This document shows, piece by piece, positions 11,734 to 22,668 of a stretch of DNA of 64,000 bases. The stretch's first letter is position 1; each line of letters opens with the position of its first letter. Source of the stretch: Chrysomallon squamiferum (taxonomy: Eukaryota; Mollusca; Gastropoda; Neomphalida; Peltospiridae); the NCBI GenBank assembly GCA_012295275.1, contig CM022672.1, positions 7,553,884 to 7,617,883 of the forward strand, read 5' to 3'. The notes beneath the pieces are model-generated. The model worked only from the letters and a program-made list of their open reading frames with translations. It was not told the DNA's origin and did not search any database. The translations under genes were made by a program, and so were the position numbers.

Positions 11734-14108
11734 ATGCTTACCAGAAGGGAAAAGCTCCTTTCGCGTTTTCAAGGTACTTTGGTGGGTGCTGTTGTCGGAG
11801 ACTGTATTGGTGGAGTATTTGAGGGTTTAAGGGGCCCAGTGGAACTTGACCGGATTTTAAAGCAGGTCGAAGATCTTGAACAGGGTGGGTGGTGTTGACT
11901 ACTGTAAGTAAAATGGAAACAAATACAGTGGTATCTTAACATACGAGTTTAATTCGTTCCGTGACACGAGCTCGTAAATTAAATTTGCTCGTATATCAAA
12001 TCAATTTTCCCAAATGAAATTAGTTGAAATACCATTAATCCGTTTCTTCCCCTCAAAAGCCACCCCAATTATTTCTAAAGTGTTTAAATAAGAAAAACGT
12101 ATGAACAAAAGTCAAGTATTGCATAAAAACAAAATAAAAGAGAATGTAAAGAAATGTAAAATCTACAGGGTTAGGGTTTCTCCATCTCTTCATGGACAGA
12201 AGTCCTAAGCTTAGAACATTTTTTAAGGCGTTTGGCTGTACATACAGCCTTAGTCGACTCCTCCTGCTTCAGGACGGTACATATCGTAAAAGTATTCCCT
12301 CGTACTGTCTAGCCACCTTGACTACATGCACGTTTTTCTATGAATTCAAGCTTTAATGCAATGGAGATCATCCGCTTCTTCTTCTCAGTACTGTCCTTTG
12401 CACTCACTTTCTTAGGATCCTTGGAAATTTGGCATATACCGCATACAACGCGAGCACAACACAATAGAGATGCAAGATGCTGGGCGAATGTTGTGTTGTT
12501 CGTTGCGCCAACTAGCGGCGGCGTATCTGAATCTAGCTTGCAACTCAAAGCAAAAAATAGACCGCGCGGCTGATCGTAACTCGGAAAATTCGTAAGATAG
12601 AGCATTCGTAACTCGAGGTACCAGTGTACTTTATTTATATACTTAATATACCTCTATATGTATGTGACAAAACTTTCAGAATTATTATTTTCCTAAAACA
12701 TCATACATCATTAGATAGAGCAAAAAAATAATATTAGAATGACACCAAGATCTGTTTGATAATATTGATTCGAAAAAGTTACGAATTTGTATCGGAATAA
12801 AATTTGCGGGTGATTTTCCTTCATAATGATAATCTGCTCAGAAAGTGTGATCCGTTTCTGTCATTTTGCAGTATAAATACTGAATATCTGATATAGCTTC
12901 AATCCACTTTACATGTGTTATATAGCAAAATGAAGCTTTTTATGAGTTCTAAACCTGTATTGTATTTTTAAGCAAGTTGCTAATACTCATAAATTTTAAT
13001 TATTTAATCGAACTAATTAGCTGAAATTTACCGTACGCCAATGTTTGTCAACACGGGTCTGATGTCACGTGACCTGAACTGATTTGTCGTTATGTATCCT
13101 CTGAATCTCCGGCTTTTGCGTACGCATTGAGTGTTTTGTAAAAAAAATATATATATATTATTTATTTATTTATTTATTACGTAATTATTTTATGTTTGAT
13201 TTTGGTGTTACAGAGTATGAATTACTAAAAGATGGAGAGAAACCAGATCTTCTGCCATATACAGATGACACAGCCATGGCTCGGAGAGTTGCTAAATCTC
13301 TGGTGGAAAAGAAGAAGCTGGATCTGAAAGACTTAGCAAAACAGTAAATAAACACAAAATGTTGTCCTCATCAATCAGGAGCTTATATATATCAACATGT
13401 TATTATGATTTAAACTGGACAAGTCCTGTCCAAATTGTAGTCATTAACAAGAATTGTGATCTTTCAAGCAGTTTTCTCAACAATAAACAAATTTATTTTC
13501 TTTTGGTATTATTTGAGTCCGAATGATGTATATATTGTTTTCGAAATCTTTATTTAAAAAATACATTCTGATAACTTCTCTTCAGATTTTGTGAAGACTA
13601 TTTCAATGAACCTGGCCGAGGGTATGGTGGAAATGTGGTCAATGTTTTTAAAGCTTTGAGTGAACCTGGTCTTGTTGGTGTGTTGAGGCCAGCTAGGGAA
13701 CAGTTTGATGGTGAAGGTTCCTATGGTAACGGAGGCTGTATGAGAATCTCCCCAGCTGCATTGTTTGCTTTTAGTGATAAATTTGAAACGCTGCAGGTTG
13801 GCTGGAATAATTTGTATGAAACCTTTAAAAAAAGATAATTTTTACAGATACTAAAACGTTTTTTTATAATCATTGTTTGTATTTGTGATGAGATTTCTGA
13901 GAAGATATAAACAGATAAGATGTGTGTGTGCGTGTGTGCAAATGCATGCATGCAAACACATACACACATACATACATACATACAAGGTGTCTCAAAATAT
14001 ATACACACATCCTGCTACAATTAATGAGTTGAAAATGTGATGTATTGTTAATAAATCAAAGAGTGCATACATAGTACTGGGACACCATAAGAGAGTGTGT
14101 ATATTTAT

Positions 14109-14157
<49 letters not shown>

Positions 14158-16289
14158 TATATATATATGTTCTTCTTTTTTTAATTCAGGCTATTTCAAT
14201 CATTATTTTTTTAACAAATCAAAGAGTGTATGTATTTTATTGAGACACATTGTACATATATGTATGTATGCATACATATTTTGTTTTGTTTTCTAATTCA
14301 GGATATTTCTGTGAAGATAACTCAGATAACACACTCACACCCACAGGCTGTCCAGGGAGCTGTGTTTCAGAGCAGTGCAGTCGACCTTGCCCTTCGACTT
14401 GACAACACAAAAAAAGTCAACACCAGTAAGTTTATTGAAAAACTCAAAAAGCGGATAAAACCACTGGAAAAAGGTTACAAGTCAAAAAAACACAAAAAGT
14501 CAAAAAGGTTTGTCAATTCATTTGGGAATAACTTTAAATTTATAATACACATGTTATAGCAAACTGATATATATATTATTTAGTAAGGAAGATGTTTGAC
14601 TACCCAGGTTAATATCCAGGGCCGGGTTGTAATAAACAGAATACCGTGGTAAGTCCTGTCATGTCATAAATCAAAGTAAATGTTAAAGAAACTTTGCTGC
14701 AGCTGTGGATATTAATCTGAATATACGTAACATTACATTTGAACAAACTCACCAGCTCAGTTAATTTCATAATTACTATACATGACAGAACTTGCCACAG
14801 TAGTTAACAAGATGTGAAATAATTCCATGTAGTTAATGCTGATATACCACAAGTGATGAAAATTTAAAATTATATATATATATTTTTTTTTTTTCTAAGT
14901 TTAAAATACATGCTCATGCATAGATAAATCTTTTAATGGATACAGGCATTGTGTATATTTTCTGCATGTTAGAAAATAATTATAATGGGTTTTTTTTAAT
15001 TCTTATATCTAATTAATTAAGTACAGTCCATTCAAGTAAAACAGTGGTTTACTCATTTGTGTATGTGATATACATAATACTGATGTTTGTTGATAAATAT
15101 AAACTTACAGTCTGGATACTTATTGTTCCAAGCTGAAAAAGATTAAAGAATTCCTACGAAGAACAGATGTGACTCCAACAGAAGTTAAGGAAACTCTGGG
15201 TAAAACATTTATTAATACAAATACTCTGCTTTAACTTTATATATATATATCTAGGTCACCATTTCAAATGAAAATTAAGAAAAGTATTTTTCTATAGACC
15301 TGACTCAAAGAAAGCCTTTATAATGTGAATCACTGATTAAAGAAAAAAAAAAAAAAATGTCTAAATTTGAATTATTTTTATTTTGCTAAAATTCATTTTG
15401 CTTTTCATTCTAACCATTTATAAAAAAAAAAAAAAAAAAAAAAAAATATTTTCAGATTTAACTACTGTTCTTTTCATTCCCATCAAGAATACCAAGAAAA
15501 AATTCACATTTTTAATTTTACGATATGCAAAGCTGTGAAAAAGAAATACATACACATATGTACATTGTTGATAATTAATTAATTTTTTTTTTTTTTCAGG
15601 TAATGATATCTCTGCATTAGGGTCAGCACCAACAGCTGTCTACTCATTTCTCAAGGCTCTCAAACCAATCAGTGGAATTGAAGTGAGACTTTCAGCATTT
15701 TAATTTTATACTCTGCAGTTTGCCTGTGTTATCCAGAATTTAATTTTTTGACTTACAGATCAGTTTTATTTTTATTAAAATACATTAATCAGTTATTAAA
15801 TACACAATTTTTAAAAAGACATAAATCTATTTTGAATGGGTTGTGAAAAGAATAATTTTTTTTTTAAATTTTAATAATTATAATTATCAATATATTTTCT
15901 TTTTTTATTGTTTGTTATAGGCTTTTTTTTTTTAATTGTTTATTTATTAAATGTTATTTTATTTTATTTTATTTTTTCATTTCATCTGATCATTATTATT
16001 TTGGGAGGGTATGTCTTAAAAATGCAAATTAATCAAATTAAATTTGTTATTGCTTTTTTGAACATTTATGTTGCAGAACAGGAATGGATTTGAAAGGACT
16101 ATAATCTATGCCATTCACATGGGAGGTGACACTGATACCATAGCAACAATGGCTGGGGCCATTGCAGGAGCTTTCTATGGATTAGAAGCTATTCCAAAAT
16201 CCTGGCAGGCATGTTGTGAGGGAACAGAAGATGCCAAGAAATATGCTGAGCAATTATTGGATTTACATGAAACTACTCAAAAACATTAA
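11734..16289 (+). CDS. ADPRS: ADP-ribosylserine hydrolase ARH3, tandem copy 1
   Basis: Seven exons with consistent phases give 360 aa, the family's usual length: 11734-11884, 13214-13343, 13586-13796, 14302-14507, 15111-15199, 15600-15682 and 16077-16289. ARH3 removes ADP-ribose from serine after DNA-damage PARylation and also degrades poly(ADP-ribose). The Mg ligands of the family are present: Glu30 in the first loop (VFE), Thr67-Asp68-Asp69 (YTDDT), and Asp308, Asp310 and Thr311 (GGDTDT). The glycine-rich stretch GSYGNGG is also kept. A lysine-rich insert near residues 222-233 (KSKKHKKSKR) could be a nuclear localisation signal. Intron 1 contains a Tigger-like element that copy 2 lacks. No frameshift or stop is seen, so the copy looks functional. 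The family call is firm; the split of roles between the two copies is unknown. Confidence 0.93.
11926..12626 (-). mobile_element. Non-autonomous Tigger/pogo-like DNA transposon
   Basis: Terminal inverted repeats begin CAGTGGTAT at the left and CACTGGTAC on the opposite strand at the right, with TA on both sides as the probable target duplication. The element is about 700 bp. On - near 12309-12400 an open frame contains KKKRMISIALKLEFIEKR, which resembles the helix-turn-helix (CENP-B N) start of Tigger transposases. The remainder is too short for a full transposase, so this is an internally deleted copy. It sits in intron 1 of ADPRS copy 1 and is absent from copy 2, so it inserted after the duplication or was lost from copy 2. 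Confidence 0.6.
13987..14248. mobile_element. Palindromic MITE-like repeat in ADPRS copy 1 intron 3
   Basis: The ends are inverted: GTGTCTCAAAATATATACAC at the left and ATTTTATTGAGACAC at the right. The core is interrupted by an internal partial copy and a (CA)n array (14109-14152). A shorter version sits at the same place in copy 2 (19942-20041), so the element predates the gene duplication and has expanded here. Confidence 0.4.
14109..14152 (+). repeat. (CA)n microsatellite
   Basis: An uninterrupted CA dinucleotide array in intron 3 of ADPRS copy 1. The corresponding array in copy 2 (about 19909-19936) is shorter. Confidence 0.85.
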
Positions 16290-17994
16290 CAGATTATTAA
16301 TTTTACTTTGATAATTTCAGGATTGAAAATATAATATATTTAATACTTAGTATAACTGAGTTTTTAGCTTGAAAAGCAGTTAATTTAGCTGTCTTGTATA
16401 AAACAAAGACATTAAATTCAGTCCTAACTGTTACTAACACTTGGCAGAAAGTTAACATTGACATTTAATGTCATTTAGGCAGCTTGTTTCTTTTCCACTT
16501 CCATATGCTTCTTCTGTACTGGAATACAACAAATTAAACTATATAATATTCAAAAAAATATTTTTATCAGTACTTACATTTCAGAACAGGTCAGTGTTCA
16601 AGTAAGAATTATTTTCAGTTATTAGGAAACATCTCTTTTATCTTTGACATGTGACAGCACTGCAACTGCTTCACTGACACGAGACACCAGCACAGAGCAA
16701 TACAGAAAACAAACAGGAGTAAACACATTATCCACATTATTAAGTTGTTGTTTTAATATTACTGTTTAAGAAACAGTATTCTGTGATACATTTGATGGAA
16801 GTTTGTATTGTATAGTTTGTTGATATATATATTTTTATATATGTTTGTAAATAGTTAACCACTGCCATAGATCTCATAAAATATTATGTATATTATATGC
16901 CTCTATGTGTTTTATTTCAAACATCATTAGGTTCTCACTTTTTACTTTTTTTATAAAGAATATGCCATTGTAATCCAGATTAAAATAATTAACACAGATT
17001 TAATCAGATTACAGATTTTATTAAAAGCTGCAGTACTATATTTTATTTAGATATTACCACTACTTAACAAGATTGTGAATTATTTTAAACAGTATGATAT
17101 ATGTGATAAAATGTGTTGTTTTTTAAATAAAATCTATATTCATTATATAAGTTTGTTTCACTTGATATTCTGTTACAAAAACAAACAAAACTATATGCAT
17201 CTTTTAGTTATTTAATATCAAAATATTTTAATTTATATTTTTATCTTCACAAATCCTAGTTGTCTGCAATTAGTTTTCATTGTGAAATATGTTCTCTCTT
17301 TTTTTTTTTTTTTTTTTTTTTTTCTTGTTTCTTCTTTTTTCTAAAACAGAAACAGTCTGTGGTTATTTTCATGATATAATCCAGGTTTATCTTCACAGTC
17401 TGTGGACAGGGATGTTTTCTTTCAACAGTGAACTGATACTGTTTTATTCATGCACACACCGCACACGCATACACAAAAACATATACACACACACACACAA
17501 GAACACACATTCAAAAAACATACACACATAAAAATATCAGAACCAATGTTAGCCTACTACTGTTAGTAGACAAAGTCAACAAAAGTAAAAATAAAATTTG
17601 CAGATAATGTTTGTCGATAATAGATGATTATGTAGTTAAATAGCTAATTAATTATTTACCTATCTACCATACATCCCAGGTAAAAAGAGAAATGGGCTAT
17701 GAGTTTGTAGAATCGTAAAATCAAGAGTTATTTCATCAATAACCATTCTTTTCTGGTAACACTAAATCACACTCATTTAAAGACAATAATATATGCATCG
17801 ATAATCACTGGATCATAGAATATTATGTCATTGCAAACTGACGATTTCATTTTGAGTATGCATCCTCGGTAAAAATAAATTACTGGTACAAAGCAAGTTG
17901 GTGCTGCGGATCACAAATACTTTGACAGAAAATAAAACGGAAGAAGAAACAGCTTTCGTTTTCCACACTCGTTTTTTGTTGACGATTTTCCTTA
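16290..17994. other. 3' flank of ADPRS copy 1, including a duplicated PTCD3 3'-UTR-like segment
   Basis: No gene. From about 16750 to 17437 the DNA matches the 3' flank of copy 2 (about 22030-22660), which there is also the antisense of the PTCD3 3' UTR. Similarity ends at GAACTGATACT (17437 and 22660). Copy 1 therefore carries an orphan duplicate of the end of PTCD3 without its coding exon. A (CA)-rich tract follows (about 17450-17530). Then comes the upstream flank of copy 2, which resembles that of copy 1. Confidence 0.55.
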
Positions 17995-20900
17995 ATGCTT
18001 ACAAGACGTGCAATGCGTCTTTTGCGTTTTCAGGGTAGTTTGGTGGGTGCTGTTGTCGGAGACTGTATTGGTGGAGTATTTGAGGTTATTTGGGGCCCGG
18101 TGGAACTTGGCCCGATTTTAAAGCAGGTCGAAGATCTTGAAAAGAGTAGGTGGTGTTGACTACAACAGGGGTTTTCAAACTTTTTGACTTGCGGACCCCT
18201 TTATATTTCAGGCTTTACCTTAGGGACCCCCTTATAAACGCTTATGAAATTTATAATAAATATTTGCTTAAAATAACATATATAAAATCAAACTGCCCAT
18301 AAAAAGTATTCGCTGTCCACGGACCCCCTGTCTTGTACTTGCGGACCACAGTTTGAAAACCCCTGGACTACAACTATTAATGTAGTTATACCATAACACA
18401 ATAAGTGAAAGTGAAATAAATAGTTTGTTATTTACAGCTTTGTTAAACTTAAAGGCATTTTCAATATTCCACAGCATTAGTCAACATTTCTCTAAACATT
18501 GTTGAAGTAATTGTATTTACATTTTAGATGTGACATTCATTTGTTTTTACAAACAAAACAAAAATAAATAAATAAACAGAAATATATACAAATCGACAGA
18601 CATACATGCACACAGATACATAGATGTAAATATATAACATAAAGATATAAATTTATAGATACAAATACCAATTTTGTACATAAACTACTAGAATACATAC
18701 TGGACAGAGTGCTTCTACAAATATAGATTAATTCATAAACACTAGAACACAAGTATATGCAGAAACTAACCTATGGATATAAACACAATACACAAAGTAC
18801 ACTGCTAATGATTTATATGAATGTGATACTAGACACAGTTTTATAATTATTATAACACTATCAAAATAAGTGTAATATTTATGATAGTAATAAAATACAT
18901 AACTACAAAGTTATGAACATAATTATGTTTTGAGATATTCAGAATAGCAGACATTTGTATTTTTTAAATTTTATTATAAAATTTATTATTTATTTCATGT
19001 TTGTTTTCACGATTGTAGAGAATCGGTTAATAAATGAATGGCAAAATACAAATTGTATTACAAATATTTAATTTTTTTATTATATATATATATAAATAAA
19101 TAAACATATATATATATTTATTTATTTTATTTATTTATTTATTACGTAATTATTTTATGTTTGATTTTGGTGTTACAGAGTATGAATTACTAAAAGATGG
19201 AAAGAAACCACATCTTCTGCCATATACAGATGACACAGCCATGGCTCGGAGAGTTGCTAAATCTCTGGTGGAAAAAAAGAAGCTGGATCTGAAAGACTTA
19301 GCAAAACAGTAAATAAACACAAAATGTTGTCCTCATCATTCAGGAGCTTATATATCAACATGTTATTATGATTTAAACTGGACCAGTCAGGTCCAAATTG
19401 TAGTCATTAACAAGAATTGTGATCTTTCAAGCAGTTTTCTCAACAATAAACAAATTTATTTTCTTTTGGTATTACTTGAGTCCAAATGATGTATATATTG
19501 TTTTCGAAATCTTTATTTAAAAAATACATTCTGATAACTTCTCTTCAGATTTTGTGAAGACTATTTCAATGAACCTGGCCGAGGGTATGGTGGAAATGTG
19601 GTCAATGTTTTTAAAGCTTTGAGTGAACCTGGTCTTGTTGATGTGTTGAGGCCAGCTAGGGAACAGTTTGATGGTGAAGGTTCCTATGGTAACGGAGGCT
19701 GTATGAGAATCTCCCCAGCTGCATTGTTTGCTTTTAGTGATAAATTTGAAAAGCTGCAGGTTGGCTGGAATAATTTGTATGAAACTTTTAAAAAAAAGAT
19801 AATTTTTACAAATACTAAAACGTTTTTGTCTAATTTAAAAAAAAAAAAATTGTCAGTGATGAGATTTCTGATAAGATTATTCATATAAAACAGACAAGCT
19901 CTGTGTAAACACACACACACACACACACACACACACCCAGGGTGTCTCAATAAAATATATACACACAGCTTGCTACAATTAATAAGTTGAAAATGAATGT
20001 ATGCAAATACACATTGGAGTGTATACATTTTACTGAGACACATTGTACATATATGTATGTATGTATACATATTTTGTTTTGTTTTCTAATTCAGGATATT
20101 TCTGTGAAGATAACTCAGATAACACACTCACACCCACAGGCTGTCCAGGGAGCTGTGTTACAGAGCAGTGCAGTCGACCTTGCCCTTCGACTTGACAACA
20201 AACAAGAAGTCAACACTGACAGGTTCATTGACAAACTCATTGAGCGGATAAAACCACTGGAAGAAAGTTACAAGTCAAAAAACCACACAAAGACTTCTAA
20301 AAGCAAAAAGTCAAAAAGGTCTGTTAATTCATTTGGGAATATTTTTGAATTTATAATACACTGATATACATGTTATAGCAAACTTATATATATAATATGT
20401 AGTAAGGAATATTTTATATCTTCTTGACTATGTAGGTTAATATCCAGGACTGGGTTGTAATAAACAGAATACCGTGGTAAGTCCTATCATGTCATAAATC
20501 AAAGTAAATGTTAAAGAAACTTTGCTGCTACGTAACATAATATTTGAACAAACTCATCAGCTCAGCTAATAAATAATTAGTAGACACAACAAAACGTACA
20601 ACAGTAATTAACAAGATGTGATAAAATCCTGAATAACAATGATGAAAATTTAAAATTATATATATATATAATTTTAATTTTTATTTTTCATTGTGTTAAA
20701 ATACAAGCTCTTGCATAGATAAATCTTTTACTGGATAAATCCATTATTTATGTTTTCACCCATGGTAGAAAATATATATATATATCTAATTAACTACAGT
20801 CTATGTAAGTGAAATAGTAGGATTCAAATTTGTATATGTGATATACATAATACTGGTATTTGCTGATACATATACAATTACAGACTGGATACATACTGTT

Positions 20901-21902
20901 CCAAACTGGAAAAGATCAGAGAATTCCTACAAAGGACAGATGTGACTCCAGCAGAAGTTGAGGAAACTCTGGGTAAAATATTTTATTAACACATGCTTTA
21001 AATTTATTTATATAGGTCAACATTTCATGTGAAAATTAAGAAAAGCATTTTGCTACAGACCCTGCTAAAAAAAACGCTCTGAAAAGAACATGTTTTTTAA
21101 ACCTTCTCCCCCTTGCCCGTATAATATGAATCACTGATTAAGGGGGAAAAAAACTTAAATAAAAATATAATTTTCTTTTTTTCAGGTAATGCTATTTAAA
21201 AATATTAATAAATATTTTTGTATTTTCAGGTAATGATATCTCTGCATTAGGGTCAGCACCAACAGCCGTCTACTCATTTCTCAAGGCTCTTAAACCAATC
21301 AATGGAATTGAAGTGAGACTTTTTTTAATTTTATACTCTCCAGTTTGCCTGTGTTATCCAGAATTTAATTTTTCAACTTACAGATCAGTTTTATTTTTAT
21401 TAAAATACATTAATCAGTTATTAAATACACAATTTAAAAAAAGACATAAATCTATTTTGAATGGTTATGAAAAGAATATATATATTTTTTTTTTTTAAAC
21501 TATAATATCAATATATTTTCGTTTTTTTATTGTTGATTTATTAAAAATTATTTATTAAATTGTTTTTTTTTTTTTTTTTTTAAATTTGATTGTTTTTTTA
21601 ATTTTTAATTTTATTTTGTTATGGGAGGGTCTGTCTTAAGAATGCAAACTAACAAAACTTAGTTGTTTTTTTTCTAATTTATGTTGCAGAACAGGAATGG
21701 ATTTGAAAGGACTATAATCTATGCCATTCACATGGGAGGTGACACTGATACCATAGCAACAATGGCTGGGGCCACTGCGGGAGCTTTCTATGGACTAGAA
21801 GCTATTCCAAAATCCTGGCAGGCGTGTTGCGAGGGAACGGAAGATGCCAAGAAATATGCTGAACAATTACTGGATTTACAGATTCAAACTACTCGAGTCT
21901 AA
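17995..21902 (+). CDS. ADPRS: ADP-ribosylserine hydrolase ARH3, tandem copy 2
   Basis: Seven exons mirror copy 1: 17995-18145, 19179-19308, 19549-19759, 20095-20318, 20884-20972, 21230-21312 and 21690-21902. They encode 366 aa. The six-residue difference is an in-frame expansion of the basic insert at the end of exon 4 (KTSKSKKSKR). Mg-site residues are kept: Glu30, Thr67-Asp68-Asp69, and Asp314, Asp316 and Thr317. Exon 1 differs from copy 1 at 19 of 151 positions and changes about a dozen residues around the first metal loop (VFEVIWGP against VFEGLRGP), so the active-site entrance may differ. Exons 2-3 are almost identical between copies. Intron 1 holds a hAT-like MITE. A duplicated decoy acceptor lies just before exon 6. 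The gene converges on PTCD3, whose stop codon is only 767 bp downstream. Confidence 0.93.
18166..18365. mobile_element. 200-bp hAT-type MITE
   Basis: The terminal inverted repeats are 16 bp and perfect (CAGGGGTTTTCAAACT and its complement). The element is flanked by an exact 8-bp target duplication, GACTACAA, at 18158-18165 and 18366-18373. TIRs starting CAGGGG and an 8-bp duplication are typical of hAT elements. No transposase is encoded. It interrupts intron 1 of ADPRS copy 2 only 20 bp after the exon 1 donor and is absent from copy 1. Confidence 0.85.
19942..20041. mobile_element. 100-bp palindromic MITE in ADPRS copy 2 intron 3
   Basis: The inverted ends read GTGTCTCAATAAAATATA and its near complement ending ACTGAGACAC. 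It is orthologous in position to the expanded element in copy 1. The superfamily is not determined. Confidence 0.45.
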
Positions 21903-22668
21903 AATTTGAGAATCAAAAATATTAATAGATGTTTTATCTTACTTTGTTAATTTCAGTGTAAGAAATGTATTATATTTCATACTTAGTATACCTGAGTATT
22001 CTTGTTTCAAAAGCAGTGATTCAGTCCTTACAGTTTAAGACATGATATTCTGTGATTTCATTAAGATCCATTAGATGGGATATTTTTCATATATATTTTT
22101 TACTTATGTTTGTATAGAATTACCATCTACTACACGTCTCATAAAATATATGTATATTATATATATCTATGCTTTTTATTTCAGACATTATTAAAATCTC
22201 ATCTTTTTCTTTTTTTATAAAGAATATGCTTTGTAATCTGGATTAAAATAATTAACTCAGATTTAATCAGATTATATATGTTTTATTTAGATATTACAAT
22301 TATTTAATAAGATGTATATTAAACACTAGTACGAAATGTGATAATTGTTGTTTTTAAACAAAATGTATATTCATTATACAAGTTTCACTTTCACTTGATA
22401 TTCTGTATTAAAAAACCCACAAAAAACAAAATCTAAATGCATCTTTTAGTTACTTGGATCAAAATTTTTAATTTATATTTTTATCTTCACAAATCCTAGT
22501 TGTCTACAATTAATTTTCATTGTGAAATATGTTCTTTTCTTTTTCTTTTTTTTTTCATTTTCTAAAACAGAAACAGTCTGTGGTTATTTTCATGATATAA
22601 TCCAGGTTCTTGTCACAGTGTGTGGACAGGGACATTTTCTTTCAACAGTGAACTGATACTGATACTGC

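Noticed and set aside
12340-12573. Plus-strand 77-codon frame upstream of ADPRS exon 2
   Set aside because: It lies inside the Tigger-like element, antisense to its transposase remnant.
13635-13838. 67-codon frame over ADPRS copy 1 exon 3 running into the intron
   Set aside because: It is exon 3 in the right frame, but the part after 13796 is intron; the correct donor gives phase 0 into exon 4.
19684-20070. 128-codon minus-strand frame over ADPRS copy 2 exon 3 and the CA repeat
   Set aside because: Antisense of a real exon plus a dinucleotide repeat translated as Val-Cys; no coding signal.
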